Below are positions 55,401 through 64,000 of a stretch of 64,000 nucleotides of DNA, in pieces. The position numbers and the translations under genes are program-made. The first letter of the stretch is position 1; each line of letters opens with the position of its first letter. Source of the stretch: Uloborus plumipes. Its lineage: Eukaryota; Arthropoda; Arachnida; Araneae; Uloboridae. The DNA lies in assembly GCA_038373865.1 (NCBI GenBank), contig JAXGGA010000023.1, forward strand, positions 408,930 through 472,929, given 5' to 3'. The notes under the pieces were generated by a model. The model was not told the DNA's origin, ran no database searches, and saw only the letters and a list, made by a program, of their open reading frames with translations.

Positions 55401-55968
55401 ACACCCACAATCGGACGGCATGGTGGAGAGATTCAACAGGACAATCCTTAATAATCTCTCGCTTATGGTCTCCAAAAATCAACAGGATTGGGACAAGAAA
55501 CTTCCTCTGTTCCTGCTGGCCTACCGCAGTGCTGTCCACGAGACCACCGGATATTCCCCATCACAGATGCTTTTCGGCCGAGAGCTTCGGCTACCTTGTG
55601 ATCTCGTCTTCGGTCTCCCTCCAGATGCGCCTTCATCGCCTGAGGAGTACGTCCAGGATCTCCAGGCCCGGTTGGAAGACGTTCATCACTTCGCACGGGA
55701 GCGAATCAACATCGCGACGGAGAAAATGAAGACCCGATACGACACAAGGTCCACTGGCCATGACTTTCAAGAAGGTGATAAGGTGTGGCTATGGAATCCC
55801 ATCCGACGTAAAGGTCTGTCACCCAAATTGCAGTCGCATTGGGATGGACCCTACACAGTCCTCCACCGGCTGAACGACGTCGTAGTGAGGATCCAGAAGT
55901 CATCACATTCCAAACCTAGGGTTGTCCATTATGATCGGCTAGCCCCATACTATGGCCATAGTTCGTAA
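52483..55968 (+). CDS. pol: Pol of element E3
   Basis: 1161 residues from the first Met, but the frame is open upstream to about 52340, overlapping the end of gag at -1, so expression by frameshift is likely. Domains: protease IVDTGANVTIIRTD, reverse transcriptase YLDDIIIIG, RNase H LDTDASHESVGAVLSQ, integrase zinc finger and DDE residues in IGIDILG, HSDQGRNF and GMVERFNR, then a GPY/F-like HWDGPYTVLHRL. No interruption. Very close to E2 Pol, with scattered substitutions. Confidence 0.95.
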   Translation: MNGFPCEMIVDTGANVTIIRTDVAHQFGLKILWTPPCVTLQTVTGDKIEIEGKVNLEIMFGSATYHHTAFVADITDPFILGLDFLRKFNFSIDFKNKELHSMREDIVIFNTENNLKSAQQIIAQTDSLIPSRSEVLIPGSIKENNSFKFGLIEYPNQNNSPKGVLVASTLVDLSRNAVPVRVANVSERPRNIKKGEVLATCTPVNCIIRRIDSPEAVSSESLTSKLIGSAPLSKDQRYAAEKLVDNFKQVFSSTSEDVGRTSLTQHRIDTGDHPPIKQHPRRLPFAKKEEVEILLKEMQENDVIEPSSSPWASPIVLVRKKDGSTRFCVDYRRLNDITKKDSYPLPRIDDTLDTLSGHKWFSTLDLKSGYWQVEIHPDDREKTAFTTGQGLWQFKVMPFGLCNAPATFERLMESVLRGLSYESCLVYLDDIIIIGRSFEEHLANLRKVLQKLKEANLKLSPSKCNLFRREVNYLGHIISSEGVRTDPDKVSAVKNWSRPENVHQLRSFLGLCTYYRKFVKGFSNIARPLHKLTESKQKFEWSKECEDAFLQLKEALTSTPILSYPQPEKPFILDTDASHESVGAVLSQEIDGNEHVIAYWSKCLSKSERNYCVTRKELLAIVKAVEHFHHYLYGRKFLLRTDHASLTWLLNFKNPEGQVARWIQRLQEYDIEIKHRKGLSHGNADALSRRPCSENCHYCSRIEKQYGTTIPTACQVTATSSSSDPDPWSDDQVRKDQLEDPDLKPIIELMEKDSRRPSWQDISIYSPATKRYWALWKSLQLRNGVLYRKWESDDGKAFKWQLLLPRSRIPDVLKELHSSPTGGHFGILKTLHKVRERFFWSKAKDDVEKWCHSCDACAARKGPKRRSRGKLHLYNVGAPFERIGIDILGPLPKTTDGNKYILVAIDYFTKWPEAYSIPDQEATTVAETLVQHWISRYGTPLQIHSDQGRNFISAVFKGLCKILKIEKTRTTPLHPQSDGMVERFNRTILNNLSLMVSKNQQDWDKKLPLFLLAYRSAVHETTGYSPSQMLFGRELRLPCDLVFGLPPDAPSSPEEYVQDLQARLEDVHHFARERINIATEKMKTRYDTRSTGHDFQEGDKVWLWNPIRRKGLSPKLQSHWDGPYTVLHRLNDVVVRIQKSSHSKPRVVHYDRLAPYYGHSS

Positions 55969-56186
55969 ATTAAATGTAGAGCTACCATGGTAATTTGTTT
56001 GTAAATTTTGTAAATAACTTTTGCCTTTAATTGTTTGTAATATTTCTCTATTAATGTTATTATTTCTTTCATGTTCTCATTGTTATTGTTTATCCTGTTT
56101 ACGATTAGTTATCATGTAATGTGTGCATCTGTAAATTTTCCCTTGCTTCCTTTCTGGGGATTGTACTGCCCGGGACGTGCAGTCCT

Positions 56187-56200
56187 TGGGAAGGGGGCAA
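56187..56200 (+). other. polypurine tract of E3
   Basis: TGGGAAGGGGGCAA directly before the 3' LTR; expected primer for plus-strand synthesis. Confidence 0.85.
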
Positions 56201-56810
56201 TGTTACAAATCTTGTAAATAGTTGTTGTTTTTCCTGCCTTGCATCATTTTCATTAGTTTTGGTTTTATCTGACATCATGTTGCAAAAGTATCTGAAGATA
56301 TCACCTTTATCACTAGTATACCGGCCCCGTAACACTTTGTAGTTTTTACACTTGCCCTAACTTTAATAAGCGTGAAGACATTTAGCGTGGTTTTTTTCTT
56401 ATCGCTAGAATTTGTGAATGGATTACGTAATGTTAGAAATGAAACAAAATATTCCAGCTTTTTCTCGAATATTGTGGACAATTCTTTCCGTGTATAAATA
56501 GCTGGCCTTGAACACAAGTCAGTCAGTTGATTTCAGATTTGATTCTGGTGACTCGTTTTATTCGCTTTTTGCTTGGGCGAATGTTGTTTTTGCTTTTGTA
56601 ATTTCTTAATTACTGTTCACGTTAGATACGTGGTGCTGATTTACTGTTGAGAGTACAGTGTACTGTTTGTTGCCTAATTGCTGGATGTTTAGCAATTGTT
56701 TCCTGCTCATATTGTAAATAGTGTATATACGTGTAAATAAATTTATAGTTACTTCCTCAAGATTGGACTGCTCATTTGAAGAAAGTTGAAGGTGCTACGA
56801 ACTCGTTACA
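56201..56810 (+). repeat. 3' LTR of element E3
   Basis: 610 bp, at least three differences from 50358-50967. Confidence 0.95.
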
Positions 56811-57687
56811 ATATTTTTTCCAACTTTGAGCCTCATGCGCGAACCGAAGACGTCAACTTAGAATTTTTTTTCTTATTTTTCCCAAGTTGTGGATACTAAA
56901 CCACAACTTTTGAGAGGTAATGCGATTTCGAAATAAAAAAAATCGATTTTTTCGACTCACCCTAGTCGGGGCCGTCGCGATTCTCTCCTACTATGATTCG
57001 CGACGGCTTCGCCCTAGTATGTAGGCTCTGAGGATGGTTTGGTGTGCACCTTCCCTTGTGGTTGCATTCGAATGTTCCAAAGGGGGTGTTTTACCCCTTT
57101 TTTGGGGTAAATCAGTGTTAATTTTAATGCAGACTCAAGTGATATGTATTGGCGCGACCACTTGGCGATATGTCGCCAAGCTTTTGGTCGCAAAGTGTTT
57201 GACGCCAACTTGGCGACATATCGCCAAGTTGGTGACAAATTTGGCGGAAAAATTATATTTTGAATTTGGGTTCAACTTGGCGCTATTGGCGATATTTTGC
57301 GAAAGATTCACTGAATGATATTAAAACCAGCAATATTTAGAAAAATAACCATTGTAAAATTTTTTTTGCATTGTTTCGTGGCAGATTAGGGGAGTAAATA
57401 TTTGAATTGTTACCTTGCTCACTCCAAGCACTTTTTTTAACACTAAAGGCAACTACTAAGAAATTTACACGTGAAAGGAAGTAGTGTGGGGTCCATACCA
57501 GATTTTTTTTTTTTTTTTTTGAGAAATCACGACTGCTATTTAATCTCACTCAGCCGTCAGTTCTTAACTGAAAGAAAGGCCAAAGGAGGCAGCCCCTCTG
57601 AAGTTTCGTTTTTTTTTTTTTTGTAAAATTTGGTTACATTATCATTGATATTGTTTTTTTTTTTTTTTTTTTTTTTTTTGTTTTTTT

Positions 57688-58062
57688 GCTTCCTTTTACG
57701 TAGTAAAAGAAGTATTGTGATCACGAAAAAAAAAAAAAATCACTCAAATTTGAGTCTAAATTTTGATTTTGCTCACCCCCGAATGAATGTTCAGTAGTTT
57801 TTACGACCTCTCGGCACGTGCATATGTACCTACCAACATATAAACAGCCGAAAAATGATTTTCAACCACCCCCGAGTTAATTACGACGAGTTTTCTCGTG
57901 ACGTCTGTATGTACATATGTGAGGATGTATGTGCGTATGTGTGTCGCATAACTCAAAAACTATATGCCGTAGAAGCTTCTAGCTTGGTATGTAGGCTCTG
58001 AGGATGGTCTAGTTGTGCACCTCCCCTTGTGGTTGCATTCGAATGTTCCCAAGGGGGTGTTT
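57688..58062 (+). mobile_element. family A repeat, copy 6, truncated
   Basis: Starts GCTTCCTTTTACGTAGTAAA after a T-run and stops abruptly at CAAGGGGGTGTTTTT, before the palindrome cluster. Confidence 0.8.
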
Positions 58063-59700
58063 TTCCAACATCGATGTTTTGGGTTCGATGTTGGTTTCGA
58101 TGTCGATGTTTTATATTCCAGCAAAGAAATTCAAAGAAAATTTTTCGATAAGCATACTTAAAGAAAAGTTTTAATTTTTAATCCGAAGCTTCAATATTAA
58201 CCTCGTTGGGAAAAAGTTCTGTGATTATTATCGATGTTTCAGAAGCATCTGTAATTTTTTGCCGTTTTTTAATATCTTTTAATGATCATTGTTTCGCGTT
58301 CAATGTATTTTTTTTTCTTTCGATGTCATTTTTACATTTTAGCAATCTATATCTATAAAAATGAGTGTATGTATACATATATACTTGTTCTCTATACAAA
58401 TCCACAGTTTGCGTCAGATTTTCATCAAACTTGACACAGAGGTTCCTTGATGCCCTAGAATTCTCATAGGCGGTGTCTTGAAATTTTAAAAAATCTAAAA
58501 AGCTCAAATTTAAATTTTTTGTCAAAAAATGACCCTTTTATAGGAATCTAGCCTATTTATATTGTAATCGAGATAGGCCTTTTAGCATTAAAATTGATGA
58601 AATTTAAGATTTTTAAATATGAGTATTTTCCAACACTGATTACGATTAAAGTAATGAATTTTCAATTTAAGGCTCACCTATTTCCTTTTGTCATTGAAAT
58701 AAGTAAAAAACAATCATAATTCATGTGGACTTTATAAAAAGAACCACGGATTTGAATTTCAAATTTGCAATGCGACGACAGTTGCGTCTGTAATGGAGAT
58801 AAGCCTTCAGAACGAGAAACAGATTTATTTCTGAGTTATAATAATTTTTACTTTGTAGGTGGGAACAATTAATAGAGAAAAGTTAATATTTTAAATTTGG
58901 CGGGTGAAATTGATACAAATTTTTCACTTCCATGTGCATATATTTCATGCCAGTGGACGCGGCAAAGCACAGACAACATTTATCTTTAATTTTCACCTTT
59001 TGATAAGACTATTTTTCTGTAAACGTTTAACTTTCTGTAATATTTTAGTTTTTTTCAAAGTTTGTACCTAAGAGACAGATTGATGCAAATTATTTTATAC
59101 CCATATGAATAGAACTCTTTCAAACTTTTTTTCCCTGAATGCTATGTTGTATTAATAAGCACCCGGGCAACGCCGGGTATTAAGCTAGTGAACAATAAAA
59201 ATATGCGATGGAAAAGATTCATCTTTCTTTATCCACTAGTTGCAATATCTACCAAATTGGATTTTTTTTTGTATAATAACTAACGATGACTTACTGTCAA
59301 TGATTTTTTAACAATCATTGTTTTGCATTTGATTTTTTCTTTCGATGATGCTTTACATTTCAGCAAAAAACAAGTTTTAGAAAAATATGAGACAAAAAAG
59401 GTAGCAGTTAATCAACATTTGCAGTACCTCACTGAAAAAAGTTTTCTTAATTGACATGGATATCTCACGGTTGATGTTTTTCCAGGAGACAAAAGGTAAT
59501 CTAATTGAGTGATATAAAGAGAGGTGCTTGTAATGGGGAGTAACTGAATAACTGTACATTCAAATGTGTAAGCAATTTTTAAAAAAAGATCGATGTTTTG
59601 AAACATCGATGCTTTTTGGTCGATGTATCAAAACCATCGATGTCATTATTTTCCATCATCGATGTCTTGAAACATCGATGTTTTGCCTTCGATGTCGCAC
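58063..59700. repeat. ATCGAT-rich repeat interrupted by a Helitron
   Basis: Two patches (58063-58330 and 59585-59697) are dense in AACATCGATGTTT and TCGATGTC words in both orientations. The segment between them is mainly the Helitron plus AT-rich DNA. Type not recognised; the patches may be two ends of one element. The adjacent CAGGGGTGGACTGGCCCACC (59702-59721) looks like a hAT end whose partner I cannot find. Confidence 0.45.
58346..59188 (+). mobile_element. non-autonomous Helitron, copy B
   Basis: 5' TCTATATCTATAAAAATGAG, 3' hairpin ACCCGG-gcaacg-CCGGGT then ATTAAG and CTAG, inserted between A and T. 843 bp. Closely similar to copy A at 37986-38834 over its whole length. Confidence 0.92.
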
Positions 59701-60175
59701 CCAGGGGTGGACTGGCCCACCGGGACACCGGGACAAGTCCCGGTGCGCCCTCCTATCTGACGCCCTTAATTCTTGGTTTCCTTTTTATTTCTAAGGATTT
59801 CTTTTTTTTTTGTTAAAAAATATAATTATTTCCAAGTATATATTCTAAATTTCTTTTTAAAAACTCAATGAGTTCAAATGAAATATGTTTTTTTCTCTCC
59901 TGCACTGCTTACCATTCTCAGACACAATAATTAATAATTGTGTTGGATTTAAGATAGTAAAGATCATAGTTGCTATGGAAAGGAGCAATAAAATAGTTTT
60001 GTTATTGTTACTCAGTGTTACTTTTTCTGGAGTTTGTGCCCTCAAACCTTGTACCCCCCTTCCCCCTGTACCCTGAGTGTTTTGATGGTACTATCTATGC
60101 CATTGCCACTAGTAAGTGCTCGTCCTGCACCTCTGAAATAGTAGGTCTGGGACGCACAAAAATTTTGGTCTCGCT

Positions 60176-62120
60176 TAGAGATGAAAATGGTCGGAAAAAA
60201 ACCGGAAACTTTCGGAAAAAAACGGTTTTTTTCCGTTTTTTTCCGAGGAGGTTTATTTCCACTCCGGAAAAATTGAATTTTTCAAATGTTCAGTAAAATG
60301 AAATTAAAACTTTCAGCATAAAATGATAACTTAAGAAATTTATCATTCTTATGCTATTTTCTTCTTCACCTCCACCCCTACCATAATACACTCTGCCTAT
60401 AGATCTGCCTATAGATCATAGGAGAACTGTTAGAGCTGAGAAATTTCAATATATGAACATTGTTAAAAAATAAAACTTTGAAATTCATTCCAACTTTTGT
60501 AAACACAACAGATTTTATAATTGGCCTACTATTAGTGTATTTTTGATATTAAAAGTACATAAATTATTTCTTATGAAAAATTACATATCGCCACTGAAAG
60601 GTAAAATTAATTCATTATTGATAAGTGCTTATGCACAAAAATTTTCATTTATTACTATGAATTCTTTCATACAAAATGCATTACCTCACTTTTTAACTGA
60701 TTTTCTTCATGTACTTCCTCTACTTAGTTTATGTATAAAATAAACTGTCACATACATATTTTATTTTATATCATACATTTTTCAATTTTCTGTTAAAAAT
60801 TGTTAATTTCCTTTTGGTATTTAGATATTTTCCAAAATTTTATATTCATATGCAATATTACTAACATTATGACAGCATATTTACAAAAAAATTAATAACT
60901 TAATTTTAAATAAATTACATATCTTTCAAAGATTTTTTATGTGTCTAACAATTCAGAGTTCAAATCGTACTAAGATAATAATTATTAACGTTCTGTGTAT
61001 TTAAAGTAGCACAAAATATAAAATAAATAATTAAATAATAAAAAAAACTATATTAAAGTAAGTACACTCGGGGCCTGATTACTGAATAGGCCAACTAGGC
61101 CGTGGCCTAGGGTCCCCACAGTTTTGGGGCCCCCAAATGGCTAAAATTGCTGTAGTCAATGCCAAAATTTGTTTTATCCTATGCCTAAAATTGTAAAGCC
61201 TCAGTACAGAGGGCCCCAAAAAAGTATATGGCCTAGGGCCCCGTGATATCCTAATCGGGCATCGAGTACACTTACCTTTATTGCAAATTCCAAGCAGAAT
61301 TCAACGCTATCAACTATTAAAACTCTCTCAACGCAACAACTCTACACAGAAACTTCTTTAACAAAACCAACGTCCTTTTAGTGAAGAACTAATTTTACAT
61401 CTTCATGAAATGAATAAACATAACTTCAGCCACAGAACTAGGTTTCCGCTGACTATGCGAACTAAATGTATATTAAAACTCCATTGTAAGTTGAAACTCC
61501 AGTTTAAATTTTGTTCAGGTTTAGAAACCATTACACAGTTTATAGTTTTCTATTAAAAAGGTTAAAAAAAAGTCATTTAATTTTTATTTGGATTTAGATT
61601 GGGTGGGGAAAAATCAAAACTCAATAGTTTTCATTTTTATATAGTGAGGTTATATTGTAAGGGAGAAAAATCATTCTGATTTTTCTTTCAAACACTATTA
61701 TTGATGCTTGAAAGTATCTACTTATTATTTTAAGTTTTAAAGGCAGTCTAAAATAGAAATTTAATTGTAAGGGTTAGACACACTTTATCCAATATTAACA
61801 GTGAAATGACAATATGATTCATTTGTGAGGTTTGACCAAGAAAGCTTTGAGCCATAAAACAGAAAGGCTATTTTTTTCCTATTAAAACCTACCTAATTAT
61901 GCGTATTTCTGTCATCAAGAAAAATAACATGTGTTGATTGCATATATTTTTAATGATTAACATTTTAATTGGTCCAAGAAAAACAAAACTATAACAAAAT
62001 GCTTTTTTTAATTGTAAAAAAGTCTATTTTTCGTTTTTTTCCAATTTTTCCGGAAAAAACAGGAAAAAAACCGGTTTTTTTTTCTATCGCTTCAAAATTT
62101 CCGGAAATTTTACATCTCTA
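60176..62120. mobile_element. hAT-like non-autonomous element, 1945 bp
   Basis: The 8-bp duplication GTCTCGCT is exact (60168-60175, 62121-62128). Termini TAGAGATGAAAATGGTCGG and inverse of TAGAGATGTAAAATTTCCGG; both ends are rich in CCGGAAAA/TTTTCCGG motifs. Interior AT-rich, no transposase. Confidence 0.88.
61069..61264. mobile_element. hAT-type MITE nested in the 60-62 kb element, 196 bp
   Basis: 8-bp duplication AGTACACT (61061-61068, 61265-61272). Imperfect ends CGGGGCCTGATTA and TAATCGGGCATCG, with subterminal GGCCTAGGG blocks facing each other. Confidence 0.85.
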
Positions 62121-62128
62121 GTCTCGCT

Positions 62129-64000
62129 ACACTCCTATGTACCACCCTTTACTTCTCTGACTTTGCATCTACGACGTACCTACGGTATTTAGCACTCTTG
62201 GGAAACTTCAAATATTGCGCCCCTCCTCCATTCCATAGCAAAACAATAACACAAGCAATTTATTTTTAAAAATAAATAGTGAACTTTTGAACCAAAGATA
62301 GAACTAAATTTTCGGTTCTAATTATGATAGATTGAAACTATTTCTGAAAACAGCTTGGACTTTGAAGAAATCGAAAATTTAAAACATCAGAAAATTATGT
62401 AAAATCCTGAGGGTAAAGAAAAGACTTTTATATGAACAAACGCTTCAACAGTTTTCCCAGAGTAAGTTGAAATTAATGGGCCTTCTTAGCAAGAATAAAA
62501 CTTCCCATATTAACCGGAAAAATAAAACGTAAAAACTTTCGTCAGGAAATTTAAAACATGATGAAAATTACAGAATAATCATAAAGAAATAAAAAACAGT
62601 AGTAAAATTTTTGTTAATTTGAAGTCAACTGTCCTAAAATTTAAAACAAGACCATTTAACAAATAAGTACGGGAATAAATACGTAATTTATATTTGCTGA
62701 TCAAGTTGTTTAAAATAAAACTGCTAACATAAAAATTGCATTTATGACATTGCGCACACACATTCTGGCACAATTCCTGATGATTCTTATAAAAATTGAC
62801 CTCCAGAAACTGAATATGACCCCCCCATTTTCTGCCATCCCCCACCGTTTTCTGGAGACACCGGCATTTTTGTTTTTCACTTTTCGCTAATTTTATGATA
62901 ATGATCTAGCTTTAGAGGAGGAAGGGAGCATTATTTTACCCATTTTATTTCTTTTAAAGGGCTAGAGAGATGTAAAGTTTAACAATAAAGGCATTTGTAG
63001 CAAGAAAGGAGACTTAAGGGGGAGGGGGTTCTACATTACAATATGTAAAAAAAATCCTTGAAACTAATATTTTCTTTCTGTTTGTTTTTCAAAAATTTTG
63101 CAGATATTATTCTGTAATATTGTAAAAACCCGATTATTGGCACCACTCGCGAAATAAAAATGTTTGAAAAACTGCTTTTTAAAAAAATCTTAAAAGTTTC
63201 GTGTCAAACTTCGTGCATGATCCGGGCCGCGTAGCAGAAATGCAGATCTTTGGTGAAGAAATTTGCTCTATAAATTATATTCATCCAATTTACCGTCACA
63301 AATGTAATTTAGATTGTAATTTATTGCGAATGTAACTTGAATAAATGTAATTTATATAGTACGATCCTTCACAGAATAGCTGCTAGCGACTCGTATGTAA
63401 AGTGCTGCATTTTCTAGATAGTTTTTTTTTCTTTTTTAACGAAACATATTTTCGGATATGGAGCTTCCAGGAGTAAGTCCTCTACTCTGGTTTTGCACCA
63501 AACCAAGAGAAAAAAGGTCGTTTCGATGAACTTTTAAAAATATTTCAGGGGAAATACTCCCTTAACTCTTCCTCCTTGATACAATTGCTCATATTTTTAA
63601 ACTTTTCATCTCTCTACTCCTTTAAAAGAATGTTAGCAGTTAATATAATTATCCCTTCCCTTTTAAAACATTAGAATAACAATAAAATGATTGAAAACTG
63701 AAAAGAAAAAAACGGGAAAAACTATTTTCAGAAAATGATGGATGATGGGAGAAAACGATTTTAATTTTTATTAGCTAAAAAACTTTTTTTTCACCACATA
63801 AATGAAAGTGAGTTGTTTCTGAAAAATATATGAACTTCATGCTTGAATAGAACATTAAAAGGGTTTTTTTTCTCTCTTTTCTTGTAAAAAGAAAGGCAGG
63901 GGGTGACATCGCAAATTACTGCCCATGTGTCACCGGAGCTAAGAAACGCCACATGAACATATGTAACACTTTATAGTCATACGGCGCCCTTGAGAATTTG
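62129..64000. other. intergenic, AT-rich, no gene recognised
   Basis: The only structure seen is a pair of inverted repeats at 62945-63030 and 63540-63640 (TTTAAAGGGCTAGAGAGATG and complement), related to the arms at 11611-11688 and 12429-12505. Confidence 0.5.

Larger units (their letters stand above)
50358..56810 (+). mobile_element. Gypsy-class LTR retrotransposon E3
   Basis: 6453 bp, plus strand, LTRs of 610 bp (50358-50967, 56201-56810) with at least three differences that I can see (CGTCA/CATCA, TTAGGAAT/TTAGAAAT, CAGTTCAT/CAGTTGAT). Flanked by ATAT at 50354-50357 and 56811-56814. Same family as E2, and lies head to head with it: only the four bases ATAT separate their 5' LTRs. Confidence 0.95.
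41554..57016. mobile_element. foldback hAT-like element with about 1.1-kb inverted arms, itself interrupted
   Basis: Starts TAGGGCGAGTCGAAAAAATC and ends TTCGCCCTA, with 8-bp duplications GTATGTAG at 41546-41553 and 57017-57024. The left arm (41554 to about 42735) is repeated inverted from about 43005 to 44034 and, after the Gypsy pair, from 56815 to 56966. Without those insertions it is about 2.7 kb. No transposase frame. A final 50-bp tail beyond the symmetric arm (56967-57016) contains its own small inverted repeat GCCGTCGCGA / TCGCGACGGC. Confidence 0.85.
41252..57510 (+). mobile_element. family A repeat, copy 5, split by a 15.5-kb nested insertion
   Basis: The left part 41252-41553 and right part 57017-57510 join at the 8-bp duplication GTATGTAG to give a normal family A copy, ending GGGGTCCATACCAGA. 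Everything between is the foldback element and its own insertions. Confidence 0.88.

Noticed and set aside
44332..56517. Repeated 80-83 codon frames at 44332, 50028, 50432 and 56275
   Set aside because: They lie inside the LTRs of E2 and E3 and recur only because LTRs are duplicated. No sign of coding constraint.
59885..60296. Small secreted-looking frames (MERSNKIVLLLLLS type)
   Set aside because: Hydrophobic start by chance in AT-rich DNA, cut by stops and by the boundary of the hAT element at 60176.

Overview
The window is eukaryotic nuclear DNA from an animal, most likely an arthropod. An arachnid or other chelicerate is my low-confidence guess. It is AT-rich, genes are split by GT-AG introns, and roughly half of it can be assigned to transposable elements. 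All gene and element calls come from reading the sequence; no database was searched.

Layout. Bases 1-1364 (+) carry the 3' part of a cofactor-independent phosphoglycerate mutase, open without introns from the left edge. Bases 2.8-13.6 kb are intergenic: hAT-type MITEs, a five-unit 140-bp minisatellite, a 222-bp hairpin element, and a complete young Gypsy-class LTR retrotransposon (6947-11580, minus strand, identical 196-bp LTRs). Bases 13,799-39,513 (+) hold one ten-exon gene that is not visible as a single open frame. Its exons join in phase to a predicted 588-residue protein: KRAB-like domain, SSXRD motif, zinc knuckle, PR/SET methyltransferase domain split over two exons, and seven C2H2 zinc fingers in the last exon. 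This is the full domain order of PRDM9 (Meisetz), the vertebrate histone H3 methyltransferase that places meiotic recombination hotspots. Its introns hold many transposons, including a 3.88-kb long-TIR element and a non-autonomous Helitron ending 53 bp before the zinc-finger exon.

Bases 39.5-64 kb have no host gene that I can recognise. The main structure is a four-level nest at 41,252-57,510. A dispersed repeat (family A) was split by a foldback element with about 1.1-kb inverted arms and an 8-bp target duplication. That element was then hit by two related Gypsy elements lying head to head and separated only by a shared ATAT target. Further right lie a second copy of the Helitron (58,346-59,188) and a hAT-like element with a smaller hAT MITE inside it (60,176-62,120).

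The most interesting item is the PRDM9-like gene. All domains are present, splice phases agree, and the three tyrosines tied to methyltransferase activity are conserved. Its zinc fingers, however, are diverged from each other rather than being the near-identical tandem units of mammalian PRDM9. Second in interest is a set of transposon architectures: a palindrome-ended repeat family present six times, a long-TIR element carrying a decayed PIN/FEN-like nuclease frame, and a 40-bp MITE remnant made of little more than two joined ends.
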